DNA from: Durusdinium trenchii
Lineage: Eukaryota; Sar; Dinophyceae; Suessiales; Symbiodiniaceae
Length of the DNA: 64,000 bases
Direction: 5' to 3'
Assembly: GCA_963970005.1 (NCBI GenBank)
Contig: CAXAMN010022862.1
Location: forward strand, 496,646-560,645
Under the pieces are notes generated by a model. That model had not been told where the DNA came from, did no database searches, and worked only from the letters and a program-made list of their open reading frames with translations. This document shows positions 1 to 11,552 of the stretch, in pieces. Position 1 is the stretch's first letter. Each line of letters starts with the position of its first letter. A program made the position numbers and the translations under genes.

Positions 1-1423
1 TGACCACGCTGTCCAATTGTTTGGTTTGCTTCCATGGTGTTTCATGATACCTTCCCCATAAACAGGTTTCCCACAGCCACTTTTGCAGCTGCTTTGCGCC
101 GCTTCGTCACCACAGTCAAGGGAAACAACCTTTGTTCAAACACCTACAATTTTCGCGGACTTTTCGCCATGCCGTTCCACCGCCATCCTTCCCATCGTGG
201 GAACTGATTTAACTGAATACAAGTGTCAGAGTGTGGCTGCTAAAGCTGCCCACTTCGACGAAGCGCTGCAACTTCAGCTCGTGTAACCCTGACCAGCTTG
301 TGAAAGGCCCTTGCGTTCAGCTCAACGGGACAAGTGTCACGCTTTTACCACCAAACGGATCCCTTTGGGTCACCAGGGAGATGGCGATGGCGGGGCTGGC
401 TCAGCAGAGCGTGGAAGCTCTGAAGGCGTTAGGACGCCCAGGACTGAGCGTCAGACGCGGCTTCCGCGAGTTGAGGAACTCAAAGGAACCCAAACACAGC
501 CGCGAAACTCGATGAACTGCTACTAGTAGATGAACTGGACGCTATGCTCGCTGGAGGCCATCGCGCTTGTAGGTTGGAGGCCAGAAGCTAGGAACGGAAC
601 AAGGAGCTGCAAGGAACAAGAAGCTACGAACGGAACAAATGGATTCCGTGATGTGGTCTTGGAACACGTCATTTTCCAACAGAAAAGGAATTCCCGCAAC
701 TTGCGGACTTGTGCAACAGATCTCGCACCCCAATATCCCTTACCTATGAGAAAAGCACGAGTGAAAATAGCAAAACATGAACTAGCATACCAAGACCAAG
801 GGGTTAAAACCGCAAGAGTCAAGAGGTACATCATCGTTACTTTGATGTCGAGGGGAATTGTCTCCTCAAAACCCAGGTTGGAACGTGATAATTATCTGAT
901 AAATAGAAACAAGTTGGAAATGGTCGGGGGAACTGCTAAGTCGGTTGAAGAGGGAAAACTTGAGGAACTCTTGGGATCCAAACAACGAGTACCAAACTCG
1001 TGGTGAGCTGGGTGGGAATTTCACCGAAAGGCGGTGTTCAGGAAACGATTCCTAAGTCTATGGAAGATCCTTGGGGCTCCGGCTTGCAGCTCCAGCCATT
1101 TCTGGTCTGATTGACCTGGTCACATGGGAAGCGAAGGATTCTGTGCTTCATTCTGCATGTCTGAGTCCGCTGCCGGCAGCGAAGCCTTTTGTTGTCACAG
1201 TAGCTACCACAATTTGAAAGGCACCACTTTTTCGAATCCTTCAGGGCAAAGCTTGGCCAACAAAGCATTGCGAAAACGAAAACATCAAGCGCTGGAAGAC
1301 CCCACCTTGCACTCCACCCCAGTCACCACCTCAGTGAAGGAACGAAGGAATAGAGGAGCGAAATGACACGAAGTAAAAGTCAGCTTCAGCTTGTGGTGTT
1401 GAATCGTTTGAGTCATACTTTGT
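1..1423. other. No supported gene
   Basis: I see no gene I can support here. A plus-strand open frame of about 158 codons (530-1006) exists, but its composition is not protein-like and no domain is recognisable. Nothing repetitive stands out. Confidence 0.4.
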
Positions 1424-1771
1424 TCATCTACAGTCTATTATGTAATTACTGCCACTAGCACCTGGTTCCTGTGGCAAACCATACTCTTTGACGTTCCTGA
1501 AAGAAAACCATGTTGTGACCCACATCGTCACACACGTCGACCGCTCAACCACTCCCTCCGCGCTGGAGGGACCGCGGAGGACCACGGATGGACCACTTGA
1601 GTACCGGACTTTGCCATCCGGGCAGTCCTTGCGGCCCTCCTCCTCACTGAACCAGCCCGTCACCACAGGTGTCTCTGACATGTCCAGTGTCCTGAGCCGA
1701 ATCCCTTCAGACGCCGATCCTGTCGACAGCGTTCGACGAATCCCATTCCCTACTGTGAACAGACGAGCCTG
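1424..1771 (-). CDS. Candidate exon, unknown protein
   Basis: This is an open minus-strand stretch with protein-like composition. It begins after a pyrimidine-rich CAG acceptor just upstream of 1771. The peptide includes the segment TGWFSEEEGRKDCPDGKVR and is rich in Ser, Gly and charged residues. There is no convincing ATG at its head, so it would be an internal or terminal exon. The frame runs to a stop at 1424, but a splice donor may end the exon earlier, near 1530. I recognise no family. Chance openness is the main alternative. Confidence 0.3.
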   Translation of the reverse strand, partial: QARLFTVGNGIRRTLSTGSASEGIRLRTLDMSETPVVTGWFSEEEGRKDCPDGKVRYSSGPSVVLRGPSSAEGVVERSTCVTMWVTTWFSFRNVKEYGLPQEPGASGSNYIIDCR

Positions 1772-2385
1772 CTGAGGTAGCCGAGAGCAGCTGCTCAAAG
1801 TCTCATACGCATACCGTATATATAATTCTCTATTGATCTATTAATATTGATCTTGGAGAGCTTCCGGCTTCTAGCAAAACATACCTTGCCATGAAGTCAT
1901 GATGGACCAAGGCTATGACCACTGCAGCGGCTTGGCGCAATGAAAACGTAAGTTATCGCAATGCCTGGGCCATTCGGTCACAGCCTTCGATTCCGTGATG
2001 AGACCAGCCATGATTGAGGTAAACCAGCCACACAGCAACAAGGGGACTAAAACCTGTTGCCGACTCTTGCCATATACACTGTGCACTGAAAACAGGGATG
2101 ACCAATACGCCAAAGTAAACGGGGGCATCTCAACGGCGCAGAATGGATTGATTATTTTCTGAAGATCTGTGCCATGGTCACTAAGGGCCTCTATTGGGGT
2201 TGGATGCAAATCATTTGGGATCTACTGCATCTACCTCTGTACCTTTATCTATCACACTTGCGCAACAAATTCACCATTCGATCAAGCTCGGCCAGTTTGG
2301 CAACTGGTCCTCGTCCTCTGCAAAAATGGAACCGGCGAGCCCAAATGCACGCATGTACTCGAAAAGAGACGGCCAAACATTGCTT

Positions 2386-2522
2386 GACACTCTTGTGGGG
2401 GACACTCTCCTTGGACACGTTTTGGGGCACTCTTATGGGAGGACATTCTTGTGTGTGACACCCTTGTGGAACACTGTTGTGGAACACTTTTGTAGGACAC
2501 TCTTGTAGGACACTCGACACTC
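2386..2522. repeat. Degenerate short tandem array
   Basis: A run of imperfect units of roughly 14-18 bases built on GGACACTCTTGT repeats about eight times, with drift between copies. The flanks (1800-2385 and 2523-3142) contain nothing I can name. Confidence 0.6.
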
Positions 2523-3142
2523 TTGTACCTGCCAAAACTTGGTAAAATGAGCATTGCGGACGAGACTTCCTCAGAGTCACACGTCCAGTCTCCAAAAACA
2601 AACAAGTCTCATCAGAGCAAGCACACCAAGGAGCCCTGCCAACCAGGTTCGCAACCCCAGCCCCTTAAAGCCACATGCGCTGACACGCCAATCCCAACGG
2701 CACATGATGCCACCCTCATGATGCCCTGCGCCTGCCGCGAAGAAAACTACATCACACCGTCGGGTCTTCAGCAAAATTTGCACCACTGGTGAGGTGGGCG
2801 GTGGTTTTTTCAGGTTTCTTGTGCTGGGTTTTGGTGTCCACCCTCAGTAGTAAACTCACAGAATGTAAATCCAAAGGGCCAGGCCAAACCTGAAGATAAA
2901 AGTCCCCTAGACCCTTGCTTGCCCATACTGGGACGCCTGCCCCCACCTCTATAATACGTGCCCAGCAGGATTTCTTCACTGTTGGTGAGTGTTGATACCT
3001 GATGGCTTTGGGTTGTGGTGGTGCCACAAAATAATGAGTGACCCTTCTGCTTATTCTGTGGGGGGCCCAATCTATACGAATTTATTTATGGAGGCTAAAC
3101 ATTAGGCTACCAGGGGGCCAACCTCATAAACAATTATAGCGA

Positions 3143-4460
3143 CTCACTGCAAGATGGCACATGTAAAAGTGTACATTTGTGCCATGTTCACGATCTGCAA
3201 GTGCGTCGAAGGGTATATGAAGGGCACAGTAACAAATAGATGGCACACAGGATGTAAACCATAAGAACACCAGTGAGCAGAGGAACATAAAGATGGCACA
3301 TGGGAGGAGGAGATTACAGGAAATTCATGGGAGCAGTGGAACATAAAGATGGCACATGGAAGGCGGGGGGAGGGCACAGGAAATTCATGGGAGCAGTGGA
3401 CCACTCACAAAGATGGCACACCGGATACAAACTGTCATGATCTGCAGAGAACAATCATGAAAGACAATGCAAGCACATAAACCGTGCCGGTATATCAATG
3501 AAAGGTGCAGGGAAGGACAAGGCAGGAAGCAAAGCAGGAAGGACAGCCAAGGAAGAAAAAGAACATCAAACAGTGATCAGTACTATAGCCAAAGCATTGG
3601 AAAACAATGGCCGTTTCAGGAGACCTCGCGGGGGTGGGACGGGGGCACACTAAGATGGCACATGGGGGGAGGTTGGACAGGCGGCCTGAAATATACTATA
3701 TATAAGGGGAGCAGTGGACCACTCAAATGGCACATGCCAGGTGATGAGAGGGGAGACTGTCAAGGGGAACGGAAAACATCAGTCAAAATGAAGACGGTCT
3801 CTGGGGTACCCTTTCCAGAGTCGGTTTTTCCATTGTTGGTGGTTTTTTTAAATAAGGGATCTATTCAAAATTTTACTCAGAAGGTTTTGGGCTTTGGTAA
3901 TGCCAAGTGATGAAAGGAAAGGGACAAGATTCATGAAGGCAAGGAATCAAAAAAGAGGACAGAGCCAGGCAAGGAAAAGACATAGAACATATACATATTT
4001 AAAGGAAGAAAGAGGGGGGACAGGGTATAGTATTAAGGGGGAGCAGAGGACCACAAAGAAGGCACAACGGACACATCATGATCTGCAGGGACCAATCATG
4101 AAAGACAAGGGTGATGATGATGATGATGATGATGCTAAGATGGCACACGGGGTTTGGTAGGAAAGATCATTTCATGTACCCAGGCACATCAAGATGGCAC
4201 ATGGGGGGCTTGGTAGGAAAGACTATTGCAGGTATTCAGGCACTGTAAGATGGCACATCGGGCTCAGGCATCAGTGGATGAGAAATCATGGCAATCAACC
4301 ATGTGTTGACAGAAAACCTGCATATTTTGCGGGTTTATATTTTTTGTGGTTTAGGATATGTTTTGGATCAATATGCGATCTACTTTCGCCTGTTTCCATG
4401 TGCCATCTTGCAGTGCGGGAGTATATCTAACGTATCTCATGTGCCACCCTTGGTTCATAC
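3143..4460. repeat. Interspersed AAGATGGCACATG repeat block
   Basis: The motif AAGATGGCACATG and close variants recur about eleven times between 3150 and 4260 on the plus strand, at irregular spacing. Near 4395 and 4437 it appears in the opposite orientation (CATGTGCCATCTT type). Longer units are also duplicated: a segment containing ATGATCTGCAG followed by CAATCATGAAAGACAA occurs near 3435 and again near 4078, about 640 bp apart. A (GAT)n microsatellite lies at 4110-4134. The block looks like an eroded complex satellite; short open frames across it are by-products of the repeat. Confidence 0.6.
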
Positions 4461-5811
4461 TAAAGTAGGAGTCCGCACTTGCATTGCCAAGACCTGGAAC
4501 CCAATCAAGTTCCTAGTGTCTTATAGAGTCATAGAGAATATTCCCTCAAGCTTGCTGATTTTATGAAGCCAGGTAGGAAGGGGTCCTCCACACTTCCACA
4601 TGTTACTGTTCTACGCTATTTCACGCGAATCTGACACTTCAGGCTTCCATCCAACACCTCCAAGAACCTTTGCCCAACGGCCCTTATTGATCGCACTCTG
4701 ACGTTTGACAAAAGCAGCGTCAAGAGAACAACGCTCTAGCCTCAGACTCCCAAAGTTGAATGAGAACCCTTTGCTATGCAATCGGGAAAAACTTGACCCC
4801 GGTACAGCAATGAGCTACCCAAGTGTATCATGCATCCACTGCAACATGAAAACCATTCAAAACCAACAGCGATCCCAACTCCCTGATGGAGATGAGTGAC
4901 TTTCCATCACACTCCACGTAGCTGACAGCCATTCCATCAGGACAGTCAGCCACCTGGCGACGTTTTGTGCTTAGTGCTTAACAATCTGAGGCTTCCGGTC
5001 CTACAGTCCTGACTCTTCACCGCATTCTGAGGTTGTTGAGTCGAAGCGATTCGGGGAAGCTTTGAGCCTGTGGAGATGTTCTATCCTTTGCACGTGCTTC
5101 AGGGCAAAGGATGTTGTTGAACAACGGTGGGACTCCCCACCTCTCCCAAATAGCTTGGAGACGCATTCAAATCATCCCCAACCAAGAACATGGCCTCATA
5201 AACGAATATTAGTGACTGCCCAATGCCACATCATGTCATGTATGTCGAACTCAGAACTGGCAACCTCTTCATCACTACAGGTCCCGGTGCCCCCATAGGA
5301 TTCTGGTGCCCACCTAGGCATGTAGGGTACGTAGGTCTCCTGGCCTGGTCATCTGCTGCAGATCCAGAGTTCCAAAACCAGCGGTGGCCGGTGTTGTCAG
5401 ATATCCAGCCAGATTTCCTTGTAACCAAAATGTTTCGTCACTGCTTGCACAGTAGAAGGCGGAACACCAAATGACGAAATGACAAGAATTGTAGTTACAT
5501 GACGCTACATTATGTGATGAAAATACGCATCTAAAAAAGAAAACAACAGTATATAAGCGCTGCGTGCTTCAAAGACTCTCTGCCGTAGCTGCATCGACAT
5601 AAACACTCATCTGAATCAGCCGCACGTTCCCACAGAAATCACCAGCACACGCCATTCCTGTCGAAACCTTGATTTCAATTCATCTGCAAAAACTGTCAGA
5701 GCTGGAACAAGCAGTCTTTAATTATTATATATACATGTAATAATATAATATATAGTTTTAAGCTTACAGTATAAGTCATGACTCATAAGACAATGCACCA
5801 ATTCCTCAACC
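4461..5811. other. No supported gene
   Basis: Unremarkable mixed sequence, with an AT-rich palindromic tract at 5722-5756. No exon or named repeat is supported. Confidence 0.4.
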
Positions 5812-6072
5812 TCAGACGCTGGCCAAGTGGGTGGGGGTCATTTTCTTGCCTTTGTTGACCCAATCCTGAGTTGTCAAGAGCTGTGTCAGCTCGAATGCTG
5901 TGAAAAACCCTTGCTTCTCTCCAGGTGCGTCAAAAAGACATGGGGCTACACCGAGTGGCAGCCGAAACAAAGTACACGCAACGGCCCACATCTCCCCGGC
6001 ACATGGGCGACAAGGAATCATCCTGTCGGGAGCCGATATGCCTTTCCATGGCATGGGCGCCTGACCGGTCAT
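5812..6072 (-). CDS. Possible protein-kinase C-lobe fragment
   Basis: The minus-strand frame reads GEMWAVACTLFRLPLGVAP in its middle. This resembles the kinase subdomain IX pattern (D-x-W-[AS]-x-G-[CV]) and the following helix, where serine/threonine kinases have a DMW-SVGC type motif. The usual Asp is Glu and the usual Gly is Ala here. The remainder, including an ELTQLLTTQDW segment, ends at a stop at 5812. No activation loop or catalytic loop can be found in frame upstream. It could be the terminal exon of a divergent kinase, a decayed fragment, or a coincidence. Confidence 0.25.
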   Translation of the reverse strand: MTGQAPMPWKGISAPDRMIPCRPCAGEMWAVACTLFRLPLGVAPCLFDAPGEKQGFFTAFELTQLLTTQDWVNKGKKMTPTHLASV

Positions 6073-6301
6073 ATTAAAGGAGTATCAGTGGCCATCATAT
6101 TCTATGCTATTGTAATTAATGATCATCAGTATCATGATCAAACAGTATCAGTATCAATGATAGCCGCTTGGTCATCTTGATGGTCTGATTATGTTTGATT
6201 GCGTCAGGAGTTGGGCATTCCTTCCATACTTGTAGCGGATCTGGTCTAATCTGATCATGGTGTCGTTTTCTTGTTGCCCAAGCTAACGGACTAACCCGGT
6301 T

Positions 6302-6458
6302 CTAATCCGCGGTGAGCGCCGGTCTCGCCTCTGAAGAACAAGTGCCACAGGAGCCACCGCAGCCGTCATCCCCACATTCCAAGCCCAGAATGTCGCAGCT
6401 TGGAATGCATTCCTTGCTGTCATCCTTGGTGTAAGTCGCCTGCAGCTGCCCACAAGTG
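6302..6458 (-). CDS. Cys-rich terminal exon candidate
   Basis: After a CAG acceptor just upstream of 6458 the frame encodes about 50 residues ending in TAG. They include paired cysteines and a CGDDGCGGSCGTC motif. Such Cys/Gly motifs are known from short extracellular cysteine-rich modules, so a secreted or surface protein is plausible. No upstream exon is identified; the frame stays open to about 6616 but reads like non-coding sequence there. I would not assign a family. Confidence 0.35.
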
Positions 6459-6619
6459 CTGGGCTCACAGGATACACCGGAAAACCAGTTACTGTAATGC
6501 CGGACAAACCGTATCAAAAAGGGGCCAAGAAAAAAGGAACTCAGCCGAACCCAGTGGCACAAACCAGCTTCTTGCTCACGCAATGTGCACCCCCACAGTA
6601 TATGCCTTAGCGACAACGC

Positions 6620-7709
6620 GCTTCATCTTCATCCTTCTTCTTGGGCCCAAACTCTGGGGTGCCCACCAACGATGACGTCTTCGCCATGACAGTAGCTGTC
6701 CTGCGCAACCACAAAAACGGAATGATGGGGTTGGGAAGCTGAAAAAATAGCCAAGAAGTTGGATGGCATAGCGTTTCTTACTCTGACGTTGAGACGTTGA
6801 CATTCGCATACATTTATTAGCCCCCTCCAAAGTGGCGGCAATGTGATTGTGGCACCTCCTCATACACATCATTCCTTCTATTGTACGACTCATCTCTCCC
6901 CTGTTTGGAGATGATTCTTAGAAAACAACCGTGCCACACCCACGGTCCCAGTGCAGCATCACGCCTCCGTGCTGTGCAGCTCGCTGGGAAACCAGGTCCG
7001 CTCGGCGGTGTCTGCACTCACGCGGCCTGGTGGAACTAGTGCACTTGCCAAGGCATTTTCGACTCTGAGAGGAGTCGAAACAGGTGTGGATGTTGAAACA
7101 GGAAAACTCCTGGACCCCTCCAAGATTCATTCTAGGTGCTGGAAGAACATTCACGAATGGTAGACATCTGTAGGCCTATTTCAATTGACTCAGAAGTTGC
7201 CTCAATGGACAAAATATGGCCTATGCATGCCTATGCCTATGGCTAACTTGATCTAAGGTCCATGATCCTTTGCCAAACGAGTGCTTGGCAGCTCCCACCG
7301 GCAGCTCCTCCAGTTGGAGTGGCGCAATGCAAACGAATGGTGTCGCAAGAGTCGCCGAGGCAAGTGACCTGACCACGGGGACTTGGCGGACCTGACAATG
7401 GCCTTTCAAAGGGGGTGACATGTGTTGGACAGAAGCCATCCCATCTTCACCCATGTCTCTTGAAGAACGAAGTCCGTGAGTCTTTAGTAACGCAAAGACG
7501 GAGGCATCGGACTGTATCCAGAAAAGGGTGAAACATGCTAAACCGATTGCTTCTCTGCCACAAGCATGGCCACAGTCTTGTGGTCAAAGGCATCGTCTGC
7601 CGAATTACATCATCAAGCAATAACATCACAGGTCGCAAAAAGAGCGGATGTTCTTTGCAAATCGCTATGGAAACCCACCTGTTTCTTCAAGCCACGTCCA
7701 TTTCTTGGG
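6620..7709. other. No supported gene
   Basis: This is the 3' flank of the PIPK-like gene on the minus strand. I see no exon, tandem repeat or RNA gene in it. Confidence 0.4.
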
Positions 7710-9371
7710 TCACGGAGCCCAGGGACCGCCGTGCCCGCTCGGAACGCCGCTCGTCGCGAGCCCGGTCATCTCCACGTCGCGGAGCTCGTGGGGGCGGTCG
7801 GAGCGGAGGAAGGCACCGCCGTACTTCCAGCCGAGAAGGGATCCACAAAGGAGCAAGGTGGCAAAGCAAGCGACAATTAAGTAAATCTGCCAGGACTCCA
7901 TTGATTCTTGCTTGTCAATGTGACAAATGGTGTCCACCAACTCGAGCATCTGTGAACCAAACTTCTCAGCGGAGGAGGAGCGCCTGTCCTGCATGAAATC
8001 GATGATGGATAATGTGGTCGTCTTCTCCTCCCTCACATTACACAAGGGAACTCCTGGCAAGCCGGAGCAGCCCACAGGATTCTGTCCACCAGAGGCAATC
8101 TCAGCGTACAAACTGTAATCTCCCATGCCATGACTTTGAAGCCAAGCAATGTCCGGGGCAATCTTCTTCCGCAAGGATTTGCACTGCCAATTCTTCATCG
8201 GCAGCTGGTTCGCTTCTCGCTCGGCAAAGTCACCATTCTTCCCAATCAGGGGATTCTTTGACTTTTTGCTCTGACTCCTGGACTTGCCCTTGAGGTCATA
8301 ACGTGCCACGTTGCTGGATGCGGTCTTGAGTCCAAGGCCATAGCCTTCATTGCTCATGACCAAGCAATATGCTTTCACCCCCAAGATCTTGATGTACACC
8401 AGGCCGTAGATGCGCTGTACTAGGGAGTAGGAATTTCCTTCCAGGTGGTCTCTCAAGCTGATGGCACCTTCCTTCCCAGTAATCAAGGTCTTCAAGTTCT
8501 TGAGTTCATTGAAATCGACGTGAATCATGTATTTCTGGTCATGGGTGGTCAGAATACCCTTCAGCTTGTCCTCATCAAAGAGTCCCAAAGGCGATGGCCT
8601 CAGGTGTCCACCTTGAAAGGAGCTTCGGAGCTCTGAAGACAAATCCGTTGGGCCTGCCCTGCCAGGACTGGCCTTGTTGAGACGAAGCTGCGCAAAGTCG
8701 CTCTCACCGTAGACCCAGGCCTTGCAGGTCTCCTTGGGGAAGAACTGCTCAAAGAGCGAACAAAAGGTCATCTCAGGCTCCCGCTCCCCCCAGTTATCCC
8801 CCAAGGCACGAATCGGTGCCCTGGTCAAAGAGGTCATTGAACTGTTCATGATGAGGGCAGAGAACTTGGTCTTTGACTGAGAGCTCCCCAAACTACTGGT
8901 CACTGCCTCTCGCAAAAGTGCCGACAGGCAGGAAAAGTCTGAGATCTTCTCATCATCCCATGTCTCCGGTAGCTGCGGGGCCTTGTCAACCTTCCACCTT
9001 TCCACTCGATCCTGAAGACATCGCATGATGTCTGAGTTGGTGCTATCCAAGGATGCTCCATAGTTCTTGTCGAGAATTTCCATCCACGGAGGGGTCTGTC
9101 CACAGCCATTGCCTGCATCTACAGGTTTATACTCCCCATCATTCATGCATGAGGCCGAACGTCCCCAAGACCGCTTGTGCCCGCAGCTTTGGCTAAAAGG
9201 GCACCATTGGCAGTTTCCGGCAGAGGTAATGCAGGTCTTGCATACGTCTGTGCTGTGCTTCTCGTTGAAGGGAGGCCGCATAAAGAAGGGCCCGCTGCCA
9301 CAGCCACTCTTGTCCGCCAGGCAGTCTTTGAGTAGCCAAGCCACCACGGCGAGGACCAACATCTGCGCCAT
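7710..9371 (-). CDS. PIPK-like domain membrane protein with signal peptide
   Basis: A single uninterrupted 553-residue frame starts at a true ATG. Residues 1-19 form a signal peptide. Residues 24-90 are Cys-rich and recall a PSI-type module (CKTCITSAGNCQWC). Residues 165-475 match phosphatidylinositol-phosphate kinases: YDLKG at 358-362, GDYSL at 417-421 (family MDYSL) and SIIDFMQD at 455-462 (family IIDxLQ, carrying the metal-binding Asp). In the strand where PIPKs have FIIKT with the ATP-contacting lysine, this protein has YMIHV (281-285), so the lysine appears to be His. A hydrophobic segment at 495-515 is followed by a tail of about 38 residues. The predicted topology is type I, with the kinase-like domain in the lumen or outside the cell, unlike known cytosolic PIPKs. 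An AG just before the ATG may be a splice or trans-splice acceptor. Fold assignment is fairly sure; activity is doubtful. Confidence 0.8.
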   Translation of the reverse strand: MAQMLVLAVVAWLLKDCLADKSGCGSGPFFMRPPFNEKHSTDVCKTCITSAGNCQWCPFSQSCGHKRSWGRSASCMNDGEYKPVDAGNGCGQTPPWMEILDKNYGASLDSTNSDIMRCLQDRVERWKVDKAPQLPETWDDEKISDFSCLSALLREAVTSSLGSSQSKTKFSALIMNSSMTSLTRAPIRALGDNWGEREPEMTFCSLFEQFFPKETCKAWVYGESDFAQLRLNKASPGRAGPTDLSSELRSSFQGGHLRPSPLGLFDEDKLKGILTTHDQKYMIHVDFNELKNLKTLITGKEGAISLRDHLEGNSYSLVQRIYGLVYIKILGVKAYCLVMSNEGYGLGLKTASSNVARYDLKGKSRSQSKKSKNPLIGKNGDFAEREANQLPMKNWQCKSLRKKIAPDIAWLQSHGMGDYSLYAEIASGGQNPVGCSGLPGVPLCNVREEKTTTLSIIDFMQDRRSSSAEKFGSQMLELVDTICHIDKQESMESWQIYLIVACFATLLLCGSLLGWKYGGAFLRSDRPHELRDVEMTGLATSGVPSGHGGPWAP

Positions 9372-10900
9372 CTGATCTCGCCACGATGGCTGTGGGCCCA
9401 GTTGCCACTAGGAATTGCCTGAAAATACGCAGTGCAGTGTCATCAGTCCATACTTTGTAATAACAGAATCTAGCTGGACATGGTTTGATCGGCTGTTTCG
9501 GCAATTTCATGCCGAACCAACAAGTGAGAGTGATGCATTACCTGTGGTCTTTACCTGAGGATTCCTCTTCCTAAATGACCGTTTTTTTGAGTCAGGTTCG
9601 GCCACCTCTCGGAGCCAGCATGGCGACCAGCACGTGGCAAATGCATAGAGAGTCTTCATCAAGCTTTCTCGACGAAACCACCAAAGAGAGAGAGAGAGGG
9701 AGGGAGGGAGGGAGGGAGCGAGGGAGAGAGCGCAAGCAGGACAGTGAAGGAATTCATTCTTCGCCTACAGAAGTAGTGTGTAGATGTGTGTAGTACGTAT
9801 ATTGTATAGTTGCCCCTGCCTTTTTGATAGCAGAGAGATCCACCAGGCAGTGGACAAGCTTCACCCCAAACCCCTGGATGCCTGGGTAGCAACCTGCCCT
9901 GACTGGCAAATCAAATCGCCGATGTCCGCATCCACTTGGTGGATCGTCACCTCAAGTGCTCCAAATACTCCCTCATGCTCCCTCTGTCTCCCTCCCCTCG
10001 CGCTCTCTCTCTCTCTCTCTATCTCTCTCTGCCCATGAATGCTCATGATAAAGCAGCATGTGATGCACCTGCTGGCATTGACACAAAACTGCTGACATTA
10101 CTTTACAGGGATTGGTGTCGAATTCAGCCAGCAAAGTCCTGGGCATCTGGCGCTTTGGCTGCTGAGCTGAATGTCAGCACGGTGGCTCAATCTGTGAAAT
10201 GGGAGACAAAACGGATGCTTGTTAGGTCGGTGTCAAGAACTCCTTTCATTCATATCGCGATTCATATCTCTGTTTTTGTGGGGGGAGGTTGAGGAATCCT
10301 ATGTACTGTGTTATATAAGGTCCCTCTTGGCATCAAGGACAGGCTCTGGCAAGAGGCCTCCCTAATCCTCCTTACCAAGGCGAAAGCTTTTCGAATCCAT
10401 GCCAACTATTCTGCTAGGCCGCTAGACTTTGTCTTCTTTGTTTCGCGCATCACACATGAACGTCAGAGTTCCGCTTTGAGTCCTGCCTCATGCTTCCACA
10501 AAATTCTTCAGCACAGCCAACACCTACCAAAGCCGTCCCTGGTGAGACAGCTTTGGAGGTCGTCTCATCATTGAAATAGCTGGACCTGCAATGGGCCCTC
10601 AAGGGCAATAGGGAAAAAAACGCCACCCCATCGCAGCACACCCCAAACAGTGATCTAAAATTACTAGCAGGTTGGTGGTTTCAACTCACTTAACAAATAT
10701 GAGTCAGTGGGTTCAATCATCCCCAGTCAAAGTTGAATCTAAGAAGATCTGCCATCACCACCCAGTTAGGTTCACATGTCGGCAAAACCATGCATCACCC
10801 GGATTCTCCAACGTCGTCGTTGTGGCTGTCGTCGCCGTCGTGGAGGTGCCTGTCTCCGGGTCCAAGGCCAAGACGCACAACTCCGTTTAATCCGTTTTTG
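9372..10900. other. Intergenic, simple repeats
   Basis: It holds a GA/GGGA-rich tract (9684-9730) and a CT tract (about 10000-10030). No exon is supported. Confidence 0.45.
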
Positions 10901-10908
10901 GCCCAACC

Positions 10909-11410
10909 TACTAGCGATGGCCTCCAACCTAAGAGCGATGGCATCCCACCTCCAACCTAAGTGCCATGGCCTCCAACCCAAGATCGATGGCCTCCAACCT
11001 ACTTGCAATGGCCTTCAACCTAAGCGCAATGGCCTCCAACCTATTAGCGATGGCCTCCAACCTGAAAGCAATGCTCTCCAACCTAAGAGCCATGTCCAAC
11101 CTAATTTTTGCAATGGCCTCCAACCTAAGAGCCATGGCCTCCAACCTACTAGCTATGGCCTCCAACCCAAGAGCGATGGCCTTGAACCTAACAGCAATGG
11201 CCTCCAACCTAAGAGCCATGGCCTCCAACCTAGTAGCCATGGCCCTCCAACCTAAGAACGATGACCTCCAACCTAATAGCAATTGCCTCCAACCTAAGAG
11301 GGATGGCCTAGCAATGGCGTCCAATCTAAGAGCGATGGCCTCCGACGCAAGAGCAATGACCTCCAACTTACTAGTGATGGCCTCCAACCAAAGAGCGATG
11401 GCCTCCCCCT
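10909..11410. repeat. 21-bp minisatellite
   Basis: About 24 imperfect copies of a 21-base unit built on GATGGCCTCCAACCTAAGAG. Because 21 is a multiple of three and most units lack stops, two plus-strand frames and at least one minus-strand frame stay open, giving heptapeptide repeats such as LRAMASN. I treat these as artefacts of the repeat. Copies differ mainly in the last five bases, and one is disrupted near 11095. Confidence 0.85.
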
Positions 11411-11552
11411 ATAATGGCCGGAGTTTGAACCATTGAAGGCATTTAGGACCTAAGCCACCTAACCGTCAGGACCTAAAAACCCGCGTGCGGCCTGACAAGC
11501 TGGTCGATTGTGTGTCAGGATCGCTTGTACCTGATGTCCCTGTCGTTCTTGT

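Noticed and set aside
530-1006. 158-codon plus-strand open frame
   Set aside because: Composition is not protein-like, no domain, opposite to all other genes, and no splice or start support.
7535-7996. Plus-strand frames rich in Arg/Ser
   Set aside because: They lie antisense to the C-terminal part of the PIPK-like gene and mirror its codons.
10776-11436. Overlapping long frames encoding LRAMASN-type repeats
   Set aside because: A by-product of the 21-bp minisatellite whose unit length is a multiple of three.
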